Virus record (IMG/VR): IMGVR_UViG_3300042691_008696
Span: 1 to 25,001 of that record
Strand: one strand, 5' to 3'
Source: a virus
Length of the DNA stretch: 25,001 nucleotides
Numbering within the stretch: position 1 is the first letter of the stretch; every line of letters starts with the position of its first letter. Below the pieces are notes generated by a model that saw only the letters and a list, made by a program, of their open reading frames with translations, did no database searches and had not been told where the DNA came from. This document shows positions 8,494 to 14,504 of this stretch, one piece after another. The translations under genes and the position numbers were made by a program.

Positions 8494-9035
8494 CAGTTAG
8501 CCGCCTGTTTTGCGGCCGCATCAATTCCCGCTTTCAAACTTGCTTTTACTGCTGATGCTGCCGCAGATTTCGTTTCGTCTGCCGTTCGTTTTACGAACTG
8601 ATTCACCTTTCGCACTGTCCCAGCATCGCGACCCCATAACACCTTGCGGTTGTGATCTCGCGAAAACAGATTTCCGTGCCCGCCTCCGTCACTGTAGGAT
8701 GGTCCAACCAATCCTAGACGGCCAACGATTTGCCCGAATTTGCGTTGTGGACGCACGACGGAACGAATCGTGGTTTTCAGTTTTTTTGCACCACTCCATT
8801 TCTGTTTTGTTTTTGCTGACTGCTGTCGTCTGCCGTCCTGACTTTCTGGCGTGTTGGCAATCATTGCCGACTCAACCGGACGGCTGCCGGCCTCAATCGC
8901 TTTTGTCAGAACCGTTGTTTGCACTTCGTACACCAACTTCTGCAGCGCCTGCACTAACTCATCACCGTTAATCAATTCCATGCCGACCGACACGCCATGC
9001 CGTCGGCCGACAGTTTGTTTTCGAGGTCTGGCCAT
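8493..9035 (-). CDS. HK97 gp10-like tail completion protein
   Basis: The 180-residue product has a basic N-terminus and an ELVQALQKLVYEVQTTVL helix followed by AIEAGSRPVESAMIANTP, the hallmark of the HK97 gp10-like family. A Lys-rich segment (KTKQKWSGAKKLKTTIRS) and the loop VGPSYSDGGGHGNLF follow, and the last 50 residues form an Ala/Lys-rich helix (TRKVNQF-type to KQAAN). It acts at the head-tail interface or in tail completion. The gene starts at the TAATG overlap; an internal ATG 18 codons later (MELINGDEL) is also possible and is where homologues often start. Downstream overlap is TGATG. Confidence 0.8.
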   Translation of the reverse strand: MARPRKQTVGRRHGVSVGMELINGDELVQALQKLVYEVQTTVLTKAIEAGSRPVESAMIANTPESQDGRRQQSAKTKQKWSGAKKLKTTIRSVVRPQRKFGQIVGRLGLVGPSYSDGGGHGNLFSRDHNRKVLWGRDAGTVRKVNQFVKRTADETKSAAASAVKASLKAGIDAAAKQAAN

Positions 9036-9382
9036 TACAGCACCACCGATTTGCAGTAGAGTTCTCGATACCGATCCATTCCCTGCACTGGCTTCACGTA
9101 GACGATGTAGAATCGCTGCCCCTCGAAGTCGATTGCCATTTCTGGCGTGTAGCCGCTCCTGTACCGCACGGTGAAAATAGCACTGATACCAGCCTCCACC
9201 TGTCTACCTCTGGCTCCTTCTCCGCCCGTCGTCGGTTCCATCTTTGCCGGTTCATCGGCTAACCATCGATTGACCGTTACCACAGGCTGGCCAGCAGCGT
9301 CCTGAGTCGTAGTTTCCACGCTGACGGTGATGCGATGCCGCATTGTCCCGAGCCGGAATTTTCGTTCAGGGCGAAACGTCAT
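9035..9382 (-). CDS. Head closure / head-tail joining protein
   Basis: The 115-residue product has the layout of phage head-tail joining proteins (SPP1 gp16 or HK97 gp7 type). An N-terminal LGTMRHRITV strand is followed by TQDAAGQPVVTV, a Trp-Leu-Ala-Asp segment (NRWLADEPAKM), a strand FTVRYRSGY and the C-terminal YIVYVKPVQGMDRYRELYC. It would close the connector channel and offer the tail docking surface. The ATG overlaps the connector stop by ATGA and the next ATG overlaps its TAA, matching the canonical order connector, closure, gp10-like, terminator. Confidence 0.85.
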   Translation of the reverse strand: MTFRPERKFRLGTMRHRITVSVETTTQDAAGQPVVTVNRWLADEPAKMEPTTGGEGARGRQVEAGISAIFTVRYRSGYTPEMAIDFEGQRFYIVYVKPVQGMDRYRELYCKSVVL

Positions 9383-10011
9383 GGATAGCTGGCCCTCATT
9401 TTTTTGGCGACCAAAGCCTCATACGCTTTTCGTTCTCCGGGTGAGGCAATCATGTCTCTGTCCTCAAACCGATTTGCTAGGCTGAGCTTAATGGCCATGC
9501 GATCCAATTCCGGACACGCGGCCGACGTAGTCCCATAACCTGCCGTGTACGTTATTCGCACGGCCTCACTACGATCCTGCAGAATAGGCTTTACAAATGT
9601 GTCGAGAAATCGCAGCTCATCGCCATCCAAATAATACTCAGACGAGGAAATAGTCTGTTCCGTACCTGCGGCATCCATGTATTTTACCGACGATATCGCA
9701 ATCACCGGCCGCACAGTCAACGTGATAACCTCCAGCAGTTTTGGTAGCCGATGCTCGAGCGTTCGTGTAATCAGTGCGATCGACGTGTCGCGTTCCCATT
9801 CCTCACGTGCGGCTGCGATGATTGCCACAAGTTCAGTGTCGTGACTATCGTCGCTTGCTCCGATGCTGAGCTGTGCCTTCGCTTCTGCGATCGTTACTGG
9901 TTCGCTGGTCGGTGGTGTCACTACTCTGACCGTGTGGCGAATCTCCTGATCCTTGATTCGCGTCGTTCGGCTCTGGTAGTAATCTTGCCACGTTGTTGCG
10001 CTGCAGAACAT
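9379..10011 (-). CDS. Head-tail connector (gp6-like adaptor)
   Basis: The ATG at 10011 is preceded by GGAGG eight bases upstream, giving 210 residues; a GTG at 10020 overlaps that site and is less likely. After about 27 atypical residues the conserved core starts: VRVVTPPTSEPVTIAEAKAQ, the usual opening of gp6-like connectors. It continues DTELVAIIAAAREEWE, a strand-rich middle ending YYLDGDELRFLD and a late GYGTTSAACPELDRMAIKL. Connector rings sit below the portal and receive the tail. The unusual N-terminus lies in the region overlapped by the small upstream ORF. The stop overlaps the next gene by ATGA. Confidence 0.85.
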   Translation of the reverse strand: MFCSATTWQDYYQSRTTRIKDQEIRHTVRVVTPPTSEPVTIAEAKAQLSIGASDDSHDTELVAIIAAAREEWERDTSIALITRTLEHRLPKLLEVITLTVRPVIAISSVKYMDAAGTEQTISSSEYYLDGDELRFLDTFVKPILQDRSEAVRITYTAGYGTTSAACPELDRMAIKLSLANRFEDRDMIASPGERKAYEALVAKKMRASYP

Positions 10012-10096
10012 CAAACACACCTCCGCCGATCACATCCAACTGGAACCGTGAACCCATACGATAGCCGCGCCAGTCCTGCATCAACTCGACTTGCAT
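9845..10096 (-). CDS. Small ORF overlapping the connector gene in another frame
   Basis: The ATG at 10096 starts a frame with a sensible first half (MQVELMQDWRGYRMGSRFQ, then VFDVLQRNNVARLLPE). This resembles short phage proteins of 40-50 residues found between capsid and connector genes, of the type that starts with a Lys/Trp-rich DWRGY segment. The second half (about 40 residues, polar and basic, ending RSKRR) comes from the other reading frame of the connector gene and looks like overprinted sequence. The frame overlaps the glycosyltransferase by 16 bases and the connector by 167. Either the ancestral stop was lost or the frame is translated as a longer product. Function unknown. Confidence 0.55.
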   Translation of the reverse strand: MQVELMQDWRGYRMGSRFQLDVIGGGVFDVLQRNNVARLLPEPNDANQGSGDSPHGQSSDTTDQRTSNDRRSEGTAQHRSKRR

Positions 10097-10743
10097 GATT
10101 CAATCCATTCGTTCGGGTATGCGTGCACAGCTTCGTATGAGGTAGGGTCCACCATAACAACCATTTCCTCTAAGTGCCCGATTCGCGTTTGCGGATCAAG
10201 ATAAACGGTGTTGCCGGCTTTTTCCCATTGCTTCCAAAACCAGATATCGTCATCGATTCGCAGATCGCCCCATTCGCCGTGTTCGTCTGGCTGTGACCAG
10301 AACCACGGCTTTGGAACGTCCTTCAGTTTTCGCAAATCGATTACCGTCAGGCCGAAATGTGCGGTTGAGACCTGCAACGGCTCGCCAGTCACCTCGACCG
10401 ATGATTTCCCTTTGATGCTGGCCAGCATCGTCTTATTGCCGCGTCGGATCTGCATTGATGCTAGCGCGTCAATGTGCGGGTTTGCCTCAAGCGTTCCCAG
10501 AAGCCGCATGATGTCAGAATCTGTAAATAGAGAATCTCCATCACAAATTACGGCGATATCAACTTCGCGTTCTACGGCCTGCTGCAACATCCGCTGCATG
10601 CACTGGCCGTAAAACACACCTTGCGAATCCTGCAGAGGGATCTTTGCGGATACGAATGCCGCATCAATGTGGTCTCGACAGAGCCCGTTGATGTATCGCG
10701 GCGATGTCATCATCCCGCACACTTTGATAGATTTTAAGGTCAC
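10081..10743 (-). CDS. Glycosyltransferase-like protein (GT-A fold)
   Basis: The 220-residue product has a nucleotide-sugar-type layout. A strand leads to AVICDGDSLFT (D68 and D70, the metal-binding DxD). HIDALASMQIRR follows, then an acceptor-side segment FGLTVIDLRKL (130-140), an acidic DLRIDDDIWF (160-169) and a late histidine in TRIGHL (H190). These features fit small inverting GT2-like transferases. The GTG start has GGAG seven bases upstream. The gene lies between head genes, 29 bases after the capsid-associated protein gene and overlapping the next small ORF by 16 bases. It may glycosylate a virion protein or a host surface sugar; the substrate is not visible. Confidence 0.8.
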   Translation of the reverse strand: MTLKSIKVCGMMTSPRYINGLCRDHIDAAFVSAKIPLQDSQGVFYGQCMQRMLQQAVEREVDIAVICDGDSLFTDSDIMRLLGTLEANPHIDALASMQIRRGNKTMLASIKGKSSVEVTGEPLQVSTAHFGLTVIDLRKLKDVPKPWFWSQPDEHGEWGDLRIDDDIWFWKQWEKAGNTVYLDPQTRIGHLEEMVVMVDPTSYEAVHAYPNEWIESCKSS

Positions 10744-10772
10744 TCGTTTGCTCCGGGTGTTGTAGGAATGTG

Positions 10773-11216
10773 TCAGCCAATCGCGACGAAGTCAGCCTGT
10801 CCTGTGGTGCCGGATGGGTTCGTGTCCATCACAAGATCAGCAACCGCACTAAGTGCGACAACGCTGTTGGTAGTGTGCGTTCCAGGCGTCGCAAACAAGC
10901 GGATATAACGCTTTCGCGTACCGTCCTGATTCACATGAAATTTCGCGACACGTCCGGCTGTGGTCGACAGTGTGACTGACAGCTGCATCGTGGTTGTCGA
11001 AATGTCCGTGAAGTCAGTTGTGGTTGTGGTGTCCGATTCCTGAATTTTGACCACAACCGGAGCGGCGTTTGTGTTTGCTGCTGCTGAAGTGGTGAGAATG
11101 ATCGTCGCGTAATCCGCGTTACGCATATCAACAATGGAGCCAGCAACCGTGGCAGTTGCGGCTGCCGTCTGCGATGACAGTGCAATCACTGCCTGAGTCA
11201 TTTGATTCGGTTTCAT
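10773..11216 (-). CDS. Small virion protein, probable capsid-associated or decoration protein
   Basis: The 147-residue product is Thr/Ala/Val-rich and looks like a single beta-sandwich. It contains YATIILTTSAAANTNAAPVV, then KIQESDTTTTTDFTDI, and RKRYIRLFATPG. Many phages carry such a protein directly after the capsid gene, where it can decorate the head; I recognise the pattern but cannot name a family. The ATG has AAGGT six bases upstream. A 105-base gap with a hairpin separates it from the capsid gene, so it is probably expressed from capsid read-through at lower level. Confidence 0.7.
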   Translation of the reverse strand: MKPNQMTQAVIALSSQTAAATATVAGSIVDMRNADYATIILTTSAAANTNAAPVVVKIQESDTTTTTDFTDISTTTMQLSVTLSTTAGRVAKFHVNQDGTRKRYIRLFATPGTHTTNSVVALSAVADLVMDTNPSGTTGQADFVAIG

Positions 11217-11249
11217 GTTTTTACCTTATGAAAATGATTTCGTTTTGTT

Positions 11250-11287
11250 GTCAGAAAGACCGGAACGCCAGCGAACCAGCGTTCCGG
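11250..11287 (-). terminator. Hairpin after the capsid gene, possible weak terminator
   Basis: CCGGAACGC (minus, 11287-11279) pairs perfectly with GCGTTCCGG (11268-11260) around a ten-base loop; TCTTTCTG follows. The T tract is broken, so termination would be partial, allowing some read-through to the next genes. A smaller CCGGGT/ACCCGG stem lies just upstream. Typical of dose control after a capsid gene. Confidence 0.55.
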
Positions 11288-11321
11288 CCGGGTCCACCCG
11301 GAGCGACGAGTGGGTCAGTTA

Positions 11322-12671
11322 TCAGCCCATCTGGATCATCAGCAGCGGACCTGCAGCCGAAGCTGTTCCGCGTTCATGCACGTTGATGTCGAAACGCTCT
11401 GTGACTCGCAACGCCAAAGCGTCCTGAGCAAAGTAGAGCGATTCGTCAGCTCGCAGCGTCACACCGCGACGTGTTCCCATGGTGGCAGCCATTGCCAGAT
11501 CACCGAAGTAGGCAATCTTGGTTCCGGACGATGCCGTCGACGGCAGTGTCTGAATGAACCGCACTGGATAGCCGAGGAACTGCAGCACAGGGCCGCTTCC
11601 CAGATCCTGCACGGTGTTTCCACCGGCAGCCATCTGCAGGCGTCCCATAGACGCATGGTAGACGGCTTTGTGGACGTACCATGCTGGCTGAATGCCTGGG
11701 AATTCTGGCAGCTTGCCGACCGCTTCTTGGAACGTGCCAATCAGCAAATTGGACAGGGCCGTAACGCCGGTTGCCGTGACGATTGACCCTGCAGCCAGGG
11801 CATTCGCCACACCCGTAATGCCGCCAAACGTGCTGGTAGCATCACCGAGAAAACCGCACTGGTCTTCACGGACTGCCAGAGCGTAGGCAAACTCCCGAGC
11901 GTAGTAATCCGCGACTGAAATGATTGAATCTTCATTCAGTTCGCTGGAATACTGCGTTAGAGCAGCCAGTTTCTTGGCTTCCAGTCGCACCTGATCCAGT
12001 GCGGTGACAGATGTCGTGATCGTGTCATTCTGTCCCACGAAATACGTGGTGAATCCAGACACGCGACGAGGAACAAGCGACACGTCCGAAGTCATTGGCC
12101 AGTTCATGGCGTAACGACGGAACATGCCGAATTCTTCTTTCAGGTCGATCAGAGCGTTTTCCAACACTTCCGGGACGAGGTAGCCGCCCTTGCTGTTGTC
12201 GTCGCTGCTGTGCTGCATAGATACGCCATGATCCTGCAGCCACATTTTCGACTTCTGATCACCACCGATGGCGGCCATCAAAAATCGGCCGGTCAGATAG
12301 GCGTTTGCCTCTGCGTCTGGCCCTTTGAAGTGCTTGACAGTGCCGTGACGCTTCGCAGTCGCGGGGACTTTGACGCGGGGCGGGTCTGCCGTAGCAATTG
12401 CCGTGCTGTCGGTTTGGCTGCCGACTTCGAATGAGCCGATCGAGCGAACTCGAGCGGCTAAATTCTGCGACATTCGTGCCGCTCGCTTTTCGTCTGCATA
12501 CAGTTTCTGCAGAACGCCAGGCTTGTCGTCGGTGCCCTGAATGCGATCGACTTCGGCAGTTTCTTCTGCCGTCAGATCGCGGTTCTCGTCTTTTGCCAGA
12601 GCAACAATCGCGTCGACTTTGCCAAGCTCTTCGTCGATCTGCTCACGAATTACTTTGAGATTCCAAATCAT
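11322..12671 (-). CDS. Major capsid protein, HK97 fold
   Basis: The 449-residue product starts at the ATG at 12671 (AAGGA nine bases upstream; a GTG at 12677 is too close to that site). The first 100 residues are helical and charged (LKVIREQIDEELGKVDAI), matching the scaffold-like delta domain removed by the prohead protease. The shell domain starts around residue 155 with GGYLVPEVLENALIDLKEEFG, and contains FRRYAMNWPMTS, a typical N-arm and P-domain order, and an A-domain segment (AWYVHKAVYHASMGRLQ). It ends DINVHERGTA. The gene has its own promoter and structured leader, in keeping with the high dose needed. A hairpin follows the stop. Confidence 0.95.
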   Translation of the reverse strand: MIWNLKVIREQIDEELGKVDAIVALAKDENRDLTAEETAEVDRIQGTDDKPGVLQKLYADEKRAARMSQNLAARVRSIGSFEVGSQTDSTAIATADPPRVKVPATAKRHGTVKHFKGPDAEANAYLTGRFLMAAIGGDQKSKMWLQDHGVSMQHSSDDNSKGGYLVPEVLENALIDLKEEFGMFRRYAMNWPMTSDVSLVPRRVSGFTTYFVGQNDTITTSVTALDQVRLEAKKLAALTQYSSELNEDSIISVADYYAREFAYALAVREDQCGFLGDATSTFGGITGVANALAAGSIVTATGVTALSNLLIGTFQEAVGKLPEFPGIQPAWYVHKAVYHASMGRLQMAAGGNTVQDLGSGPVLQFLGYPVRFIQTLPSTASSGTKIAYFGDLAMAATMGTRRGVTLRADESLYFAQDALALRVTERFDINVHERGTASAAGPLLMIQMG

Positions 12672-12680
12672 TTTCACGGT

Positions 12681-12707
12681 TCCTTGAGTCGTTGTTATGC
12701 CGACTCA
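12681..12707 (-). promoter_or_regulatory. Hairpin abutting the capsid ribosome binding site
   Basis: TGAGTCG (12707-12701) pairs perfectly with CGACTCA (12691-12685), with a nine-base loop. The Shine-Dalgarno AAGGA (12685-12681) starts at the foot of the stem, nine bases before the ATG at 12671. Such a stem may stabilise the messenger or act as a translational operator. The pairing is seen; the role is inferred. Confidence 0.55.
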
Positions 12708-12714
12708 GGCCATG

Positions 12715-12770
12715 AAAAAAGCGGCGCAAAAAGTCGGCGAAATGGTTTCGCTTTGACTTTTCCGGCCGCT
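12715..12770 (-). terminator. Nested hairpin with T tract in the capsid leader (terminator or attenuator)
   Basis: On the minus strand three arms nest: AGCGGC with GCCGCT (12770-12765 and 12725-12720), AAAAGTC with GACTTTT (12761-12755 and 12735-12729), and GCGAAA with TTTCGC (12751-12746 and 12742-12737) around a three-base tip. Six T residues follow (12720-12715). This is a strong intrinsic terminator shape between the capsid promoter and the capsid gene. It could end a short RNA of about 105 bases or attenuate capsid transcription. Confidence 0.75.
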
Positions 12771-12827
12771 AACGAGTTGCTCAGAAAATTCGTGTTCGGT
12801 GCAGGATGTCTCCCCCGCGTGATTGTG

Positions 12828-12857
12828 ATTCTAGGCTAATACCGTCGGTTATGTCAA
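12828..12857 (-). promoter_or_regulatory. Strong sigma-70-like promoter before the capsid gene
   Basis: The minus strand reads TTGACA (12857-12852), a perfect -35, then an 18-base spacer, then TAGAAT (12833-12828), five of six for the -10. It starts just after the stop of the small zinc-ribbon gene and would begin transcription near 12821, about 150 bases before the capsid start. It is the best promoter match I found in the window. Confidence 0.75.
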
Positions 12858-12871
12858 TAGGTTTTTGCGAC

Positions 12872-13063
12872 TTAGCACTTACCGCCGCATTGAGGACAAA
12901 TACCTGGGTTACGGCCACCGGCACAAATCAGCCAGACGATCAGCCATAACCCGCCGGTGAGCAAGCTTAGCAATAAATGCAGTACATGGTTTGCTGTCCG
13001 CACATCCGCGACAACTCGCTTGTTGCATTGATTACAATTACGAGCTTCTTTAATCATCGCCAT
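12872..13063 (-). CDS. Small zinc-ribbon membrane protein
   Basis: The 63-residue product starts at the ATG at 13063, with GGGAGA seven bases upstream. Two Cys pairs, CNQC near the start and CPQC close to the end, flank a hydrophobic hairpin-like segment (HVLHLLLSLLTGGLWLIVWLICAGG). This is a compact design common in small phage and bacterial membrane proteins in which the N- and C-terminal CxxC pairs form one zinc ribbon on one side of the membrane. The gene is isolated between two terminators and a promoter that serves the capsid gene, so it looks like an insertion (moron-like) in the head operon. A role in superinfection exclusion or membrane targeting is speculation. Confidence 0.78.
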   Translation of the reverse strand: MAMIKEARNCNQCNKRVVADVRTANHVLHLLLSLLTGGLWLIVWLICAGGRNPGICPQCGGKC

Positions 13064-13075
13064 AACGAGTCTCCC

Positions 13076-13118
13076 AATAAAAAACCCGCTCACGAGTGGT
13101 CAGTCTCGTGGCGGGTTT
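13076..13118 (-). terminator. Intrinsic terminator after the protease gene
   Basis: On the minus strand AAACCCGC and CACGAG (13118-13105) pair with CTCGTG and GCGGGTTT (13096-13082), giving 14 base pairs with one bulged A and an eight-base loop. T residues continue to 13079, followed by ATT. The end of the T tract abuts the GGGAGA ribosome site of the next gene, so expression of that gene needs read-through or another structure. Confidence 0.82.
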
Positions 13119-13138
13119 CCCAACACGGCCGGAACCGC

Positions 13139-13167
13139 ATTATTTATTGTTTACCATTTCTGACCAA
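13139..13167 (-). promoter_or_regulatory. Weak candidate sigma-70 promoter
   Basis: Minus-strand TTGGTC (13167-13162) and AATAAT (13144-13139) are 17 bases apart. The -10 matches the consensus at five of six positions and the -35 at three. It lies just before the terminator hairpin at 13118-13076. A short inverted repeat (CCATTT/AAATGG) overlaps the -35. Low confidence. Confidence 0.25.
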
Positions 13168-13213
13168 ATGGCTGTGTTGCAATCGTAAGGTTGGCGAGCC
13201 AGGTGATCAAGCG

Positions 13214-13882
13214 TTATCGGCCGAACATCGCTTTTAGTTGCTGAAGTCGTATTTCGCGTGATGCAATCATTGCGGGAGTCCTGCTGCCTGCGTGCGGTTC
13301 ATGCGTTTGAGCCTTATCAGGCTTTCCACCATACATCGCTTTGGCGAACGCTGGCGCGTCTACGACGATATCACCGACCTCCGTCGCAAATCCGGCAGCG
13401 ACTGCTTCCGAAGCGGTGTACCATGTTTCCGCGTCGAGGATTTCTTTAACTGCGTTGCGGGTTTTCTTTGTTCGTTCAGTGTAGGCGTCCAGAATGGAAT
13501 CGCGATATTTATCCAGCACGTCGGCCGTTTTGCGAAGCTCCTCTGCAGATCCCATAGCCATCGTCCATGGATTGTGCACCATCATCATGGCGTTTTTTGC
13601 CATGACGACACGATCACCAGCCATGGCAATGTAACTGGCGATGGAGTAGGCCGACGAATCAACTACGACGTCCAAACCACCCTGATGGCGTTTCGCTGCG
13701 TTGTAAATCAAACGACCTTCATCAACGCTGCCACCCGGCGATCCTATTCTTAGCGTAACTCTGCGGCCGCTCATTTTAGCCAGATCCGGAAGCACTGTTG
13801 CCGCATCAATCATCCCCCACAGAGATGATCCGATAGCGTCATAAAGAAAGATTTCGCCTGTTTCGTGATCAGCCTGGTACAT
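13214..13882 (-). CDS. ClpP-like prohead protease (S14 family)
   Basis: From the ATG at 13882 (AAAAGG nine bases upstream) the product has 222 residues; earlier TTG and ATG starts at 13918 and 13912 lack ribosome sites and overlap the methyltransferase more. It shows the ClpP fold signature: RIGSPGGSVDEG, then the nucleophile region SSAYSIASYIAMAGD (S80), and the histidine in MMMVHNPW (H103). An acid from the later DAETW segment may complete the triad. Phage ClpP-like enzymes mature the prohead by removing the capsid scaffold segment. Its position upstream of the capsid gene fits. The basic C-terminal 45 residues (HEPHAGSRTP and after) look flexible. An intrinsic terminator follows about 95 bases downstream. 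Confidence 0.92.
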   Translation of the reverse strand: MYQADHETGEIFLYDAIGSSLWGMIDAATVLPDLAKMSGRRVTLRIGSPGGSVDEGRLIYNAAKRHQGGLDVVVDSSAYSIASYIAMAGDRVVMAKNAMMMVHNPWTMAMGSAEELRKTADVLDKYRDSILDAYTERTKKTRNAVKEILDAETWYTASEAVAAGFATEVGDIVVDAPAFAKAMYGGKPDKAQTHEPHAGSRTPAMIASREIRLQQLKAMFGR

Positions 13883-14504
13883 AGTTCGCGACCTTTTCGA
13901 CAAGAGAGTCATGGACAAAAATAGAATTGACTCGTGTCGTCCCGAGTCGCGTGTAACTGTGCTCGGCTGCGATTGCTTTCAGCGTCGCAGCGTTATCCTG
14001 AATTGTGAACCCATCACTTAACTGTTCACCCAATAACCAGCTAGGAACCTTTTGCACGATCTCAGCATTTTCCGGATGACATCGGTCAAAATGCTCGACC
14101 ATCACAATGTGCGGTGTGCATCTTGCGAGAACCTCGTCCAAAATCATTGAATCGATACTGTCGACGTCAATTACAACCAGCAGCGGAAACGGTGCGAACT
14201 CTTTTGCATTGTTTGGCACGAATTCGCCGCGATGTGTCGCTTGTGGGTATCTGACCATCAGCATCCCAAGCGATTTCGGATCCACCTCAAACAACAGGCA
14301 CTCATTGCCGCTTTTGTAAAACGGGTCGATTGTCAGCGGTAGCGTGTCGCCGTTTCCTGCTCCAATTTCCACACATTGACCATCTATCACGCCGATGGCT
14401 GCGGTTATTGCCAGCAAAATACACTGCTCGCCAAATTGCCAGCCACCGGCTTCCTTGCGAAGCCAGTCGAATTCCGGCCTATCCGCTACGAAACCCTGAT
14501 TCAT
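13869..14504 (-). CDS. SAM-dependent methyltransferase, FkbM-like
   Basis: This 211-residue protein has class I methyltransferase landmarks. Motif I is CVEIGAGNGDT (residues 44-54), an acidic end of strand two is LLFEVDPKS (E73, D75), and the strand-four motif is VVIDVDSIDS (D113, D115), followed by a helix and PHIVMVEHF. The IDVDSID pattern recalls FkbM-type O-methyltransferases (IDVEG). No DNA-recognition domain or NPPY/DPPY motif is seen, so DNA methylation is unlikely. It would act on a small molecule, sugar or protein. Its ATG overlaps the portal stop, and its end overlaps the protease gene by 14 bases, so it is embedded in the head operon between portal and protease. The substrate is unknown. 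Confidence 0.78.
   Translation of the reverse strand: MNQGFVADRPEFDWLRKEAGGWQFGEQCILLAITAAIGVIDGQCVEIGAGNGDTLPLTIDPFYKSGNECLLFEVDPKSLGMLMVRYPQATHRGEFVPNNAKEFAPFPLLVVIDVDSIDSMILDEVLARCTPHIVMVEHFDRCHPENAEIVQKVPSWLLGEQLSDGFTIQDNAATLKAIAAEHSYTRLGTTRVNSIFVHDSLVEKVANYVPG

Noticed and set aside
13869-14504. DNA methyltransferase of a restriction-modification system
   Set aside because: No target-recognition domain or NPPY/DPPY-type catalytic motif and no adjacent restriction gene; the motif fits FkbM-like enzymes better.
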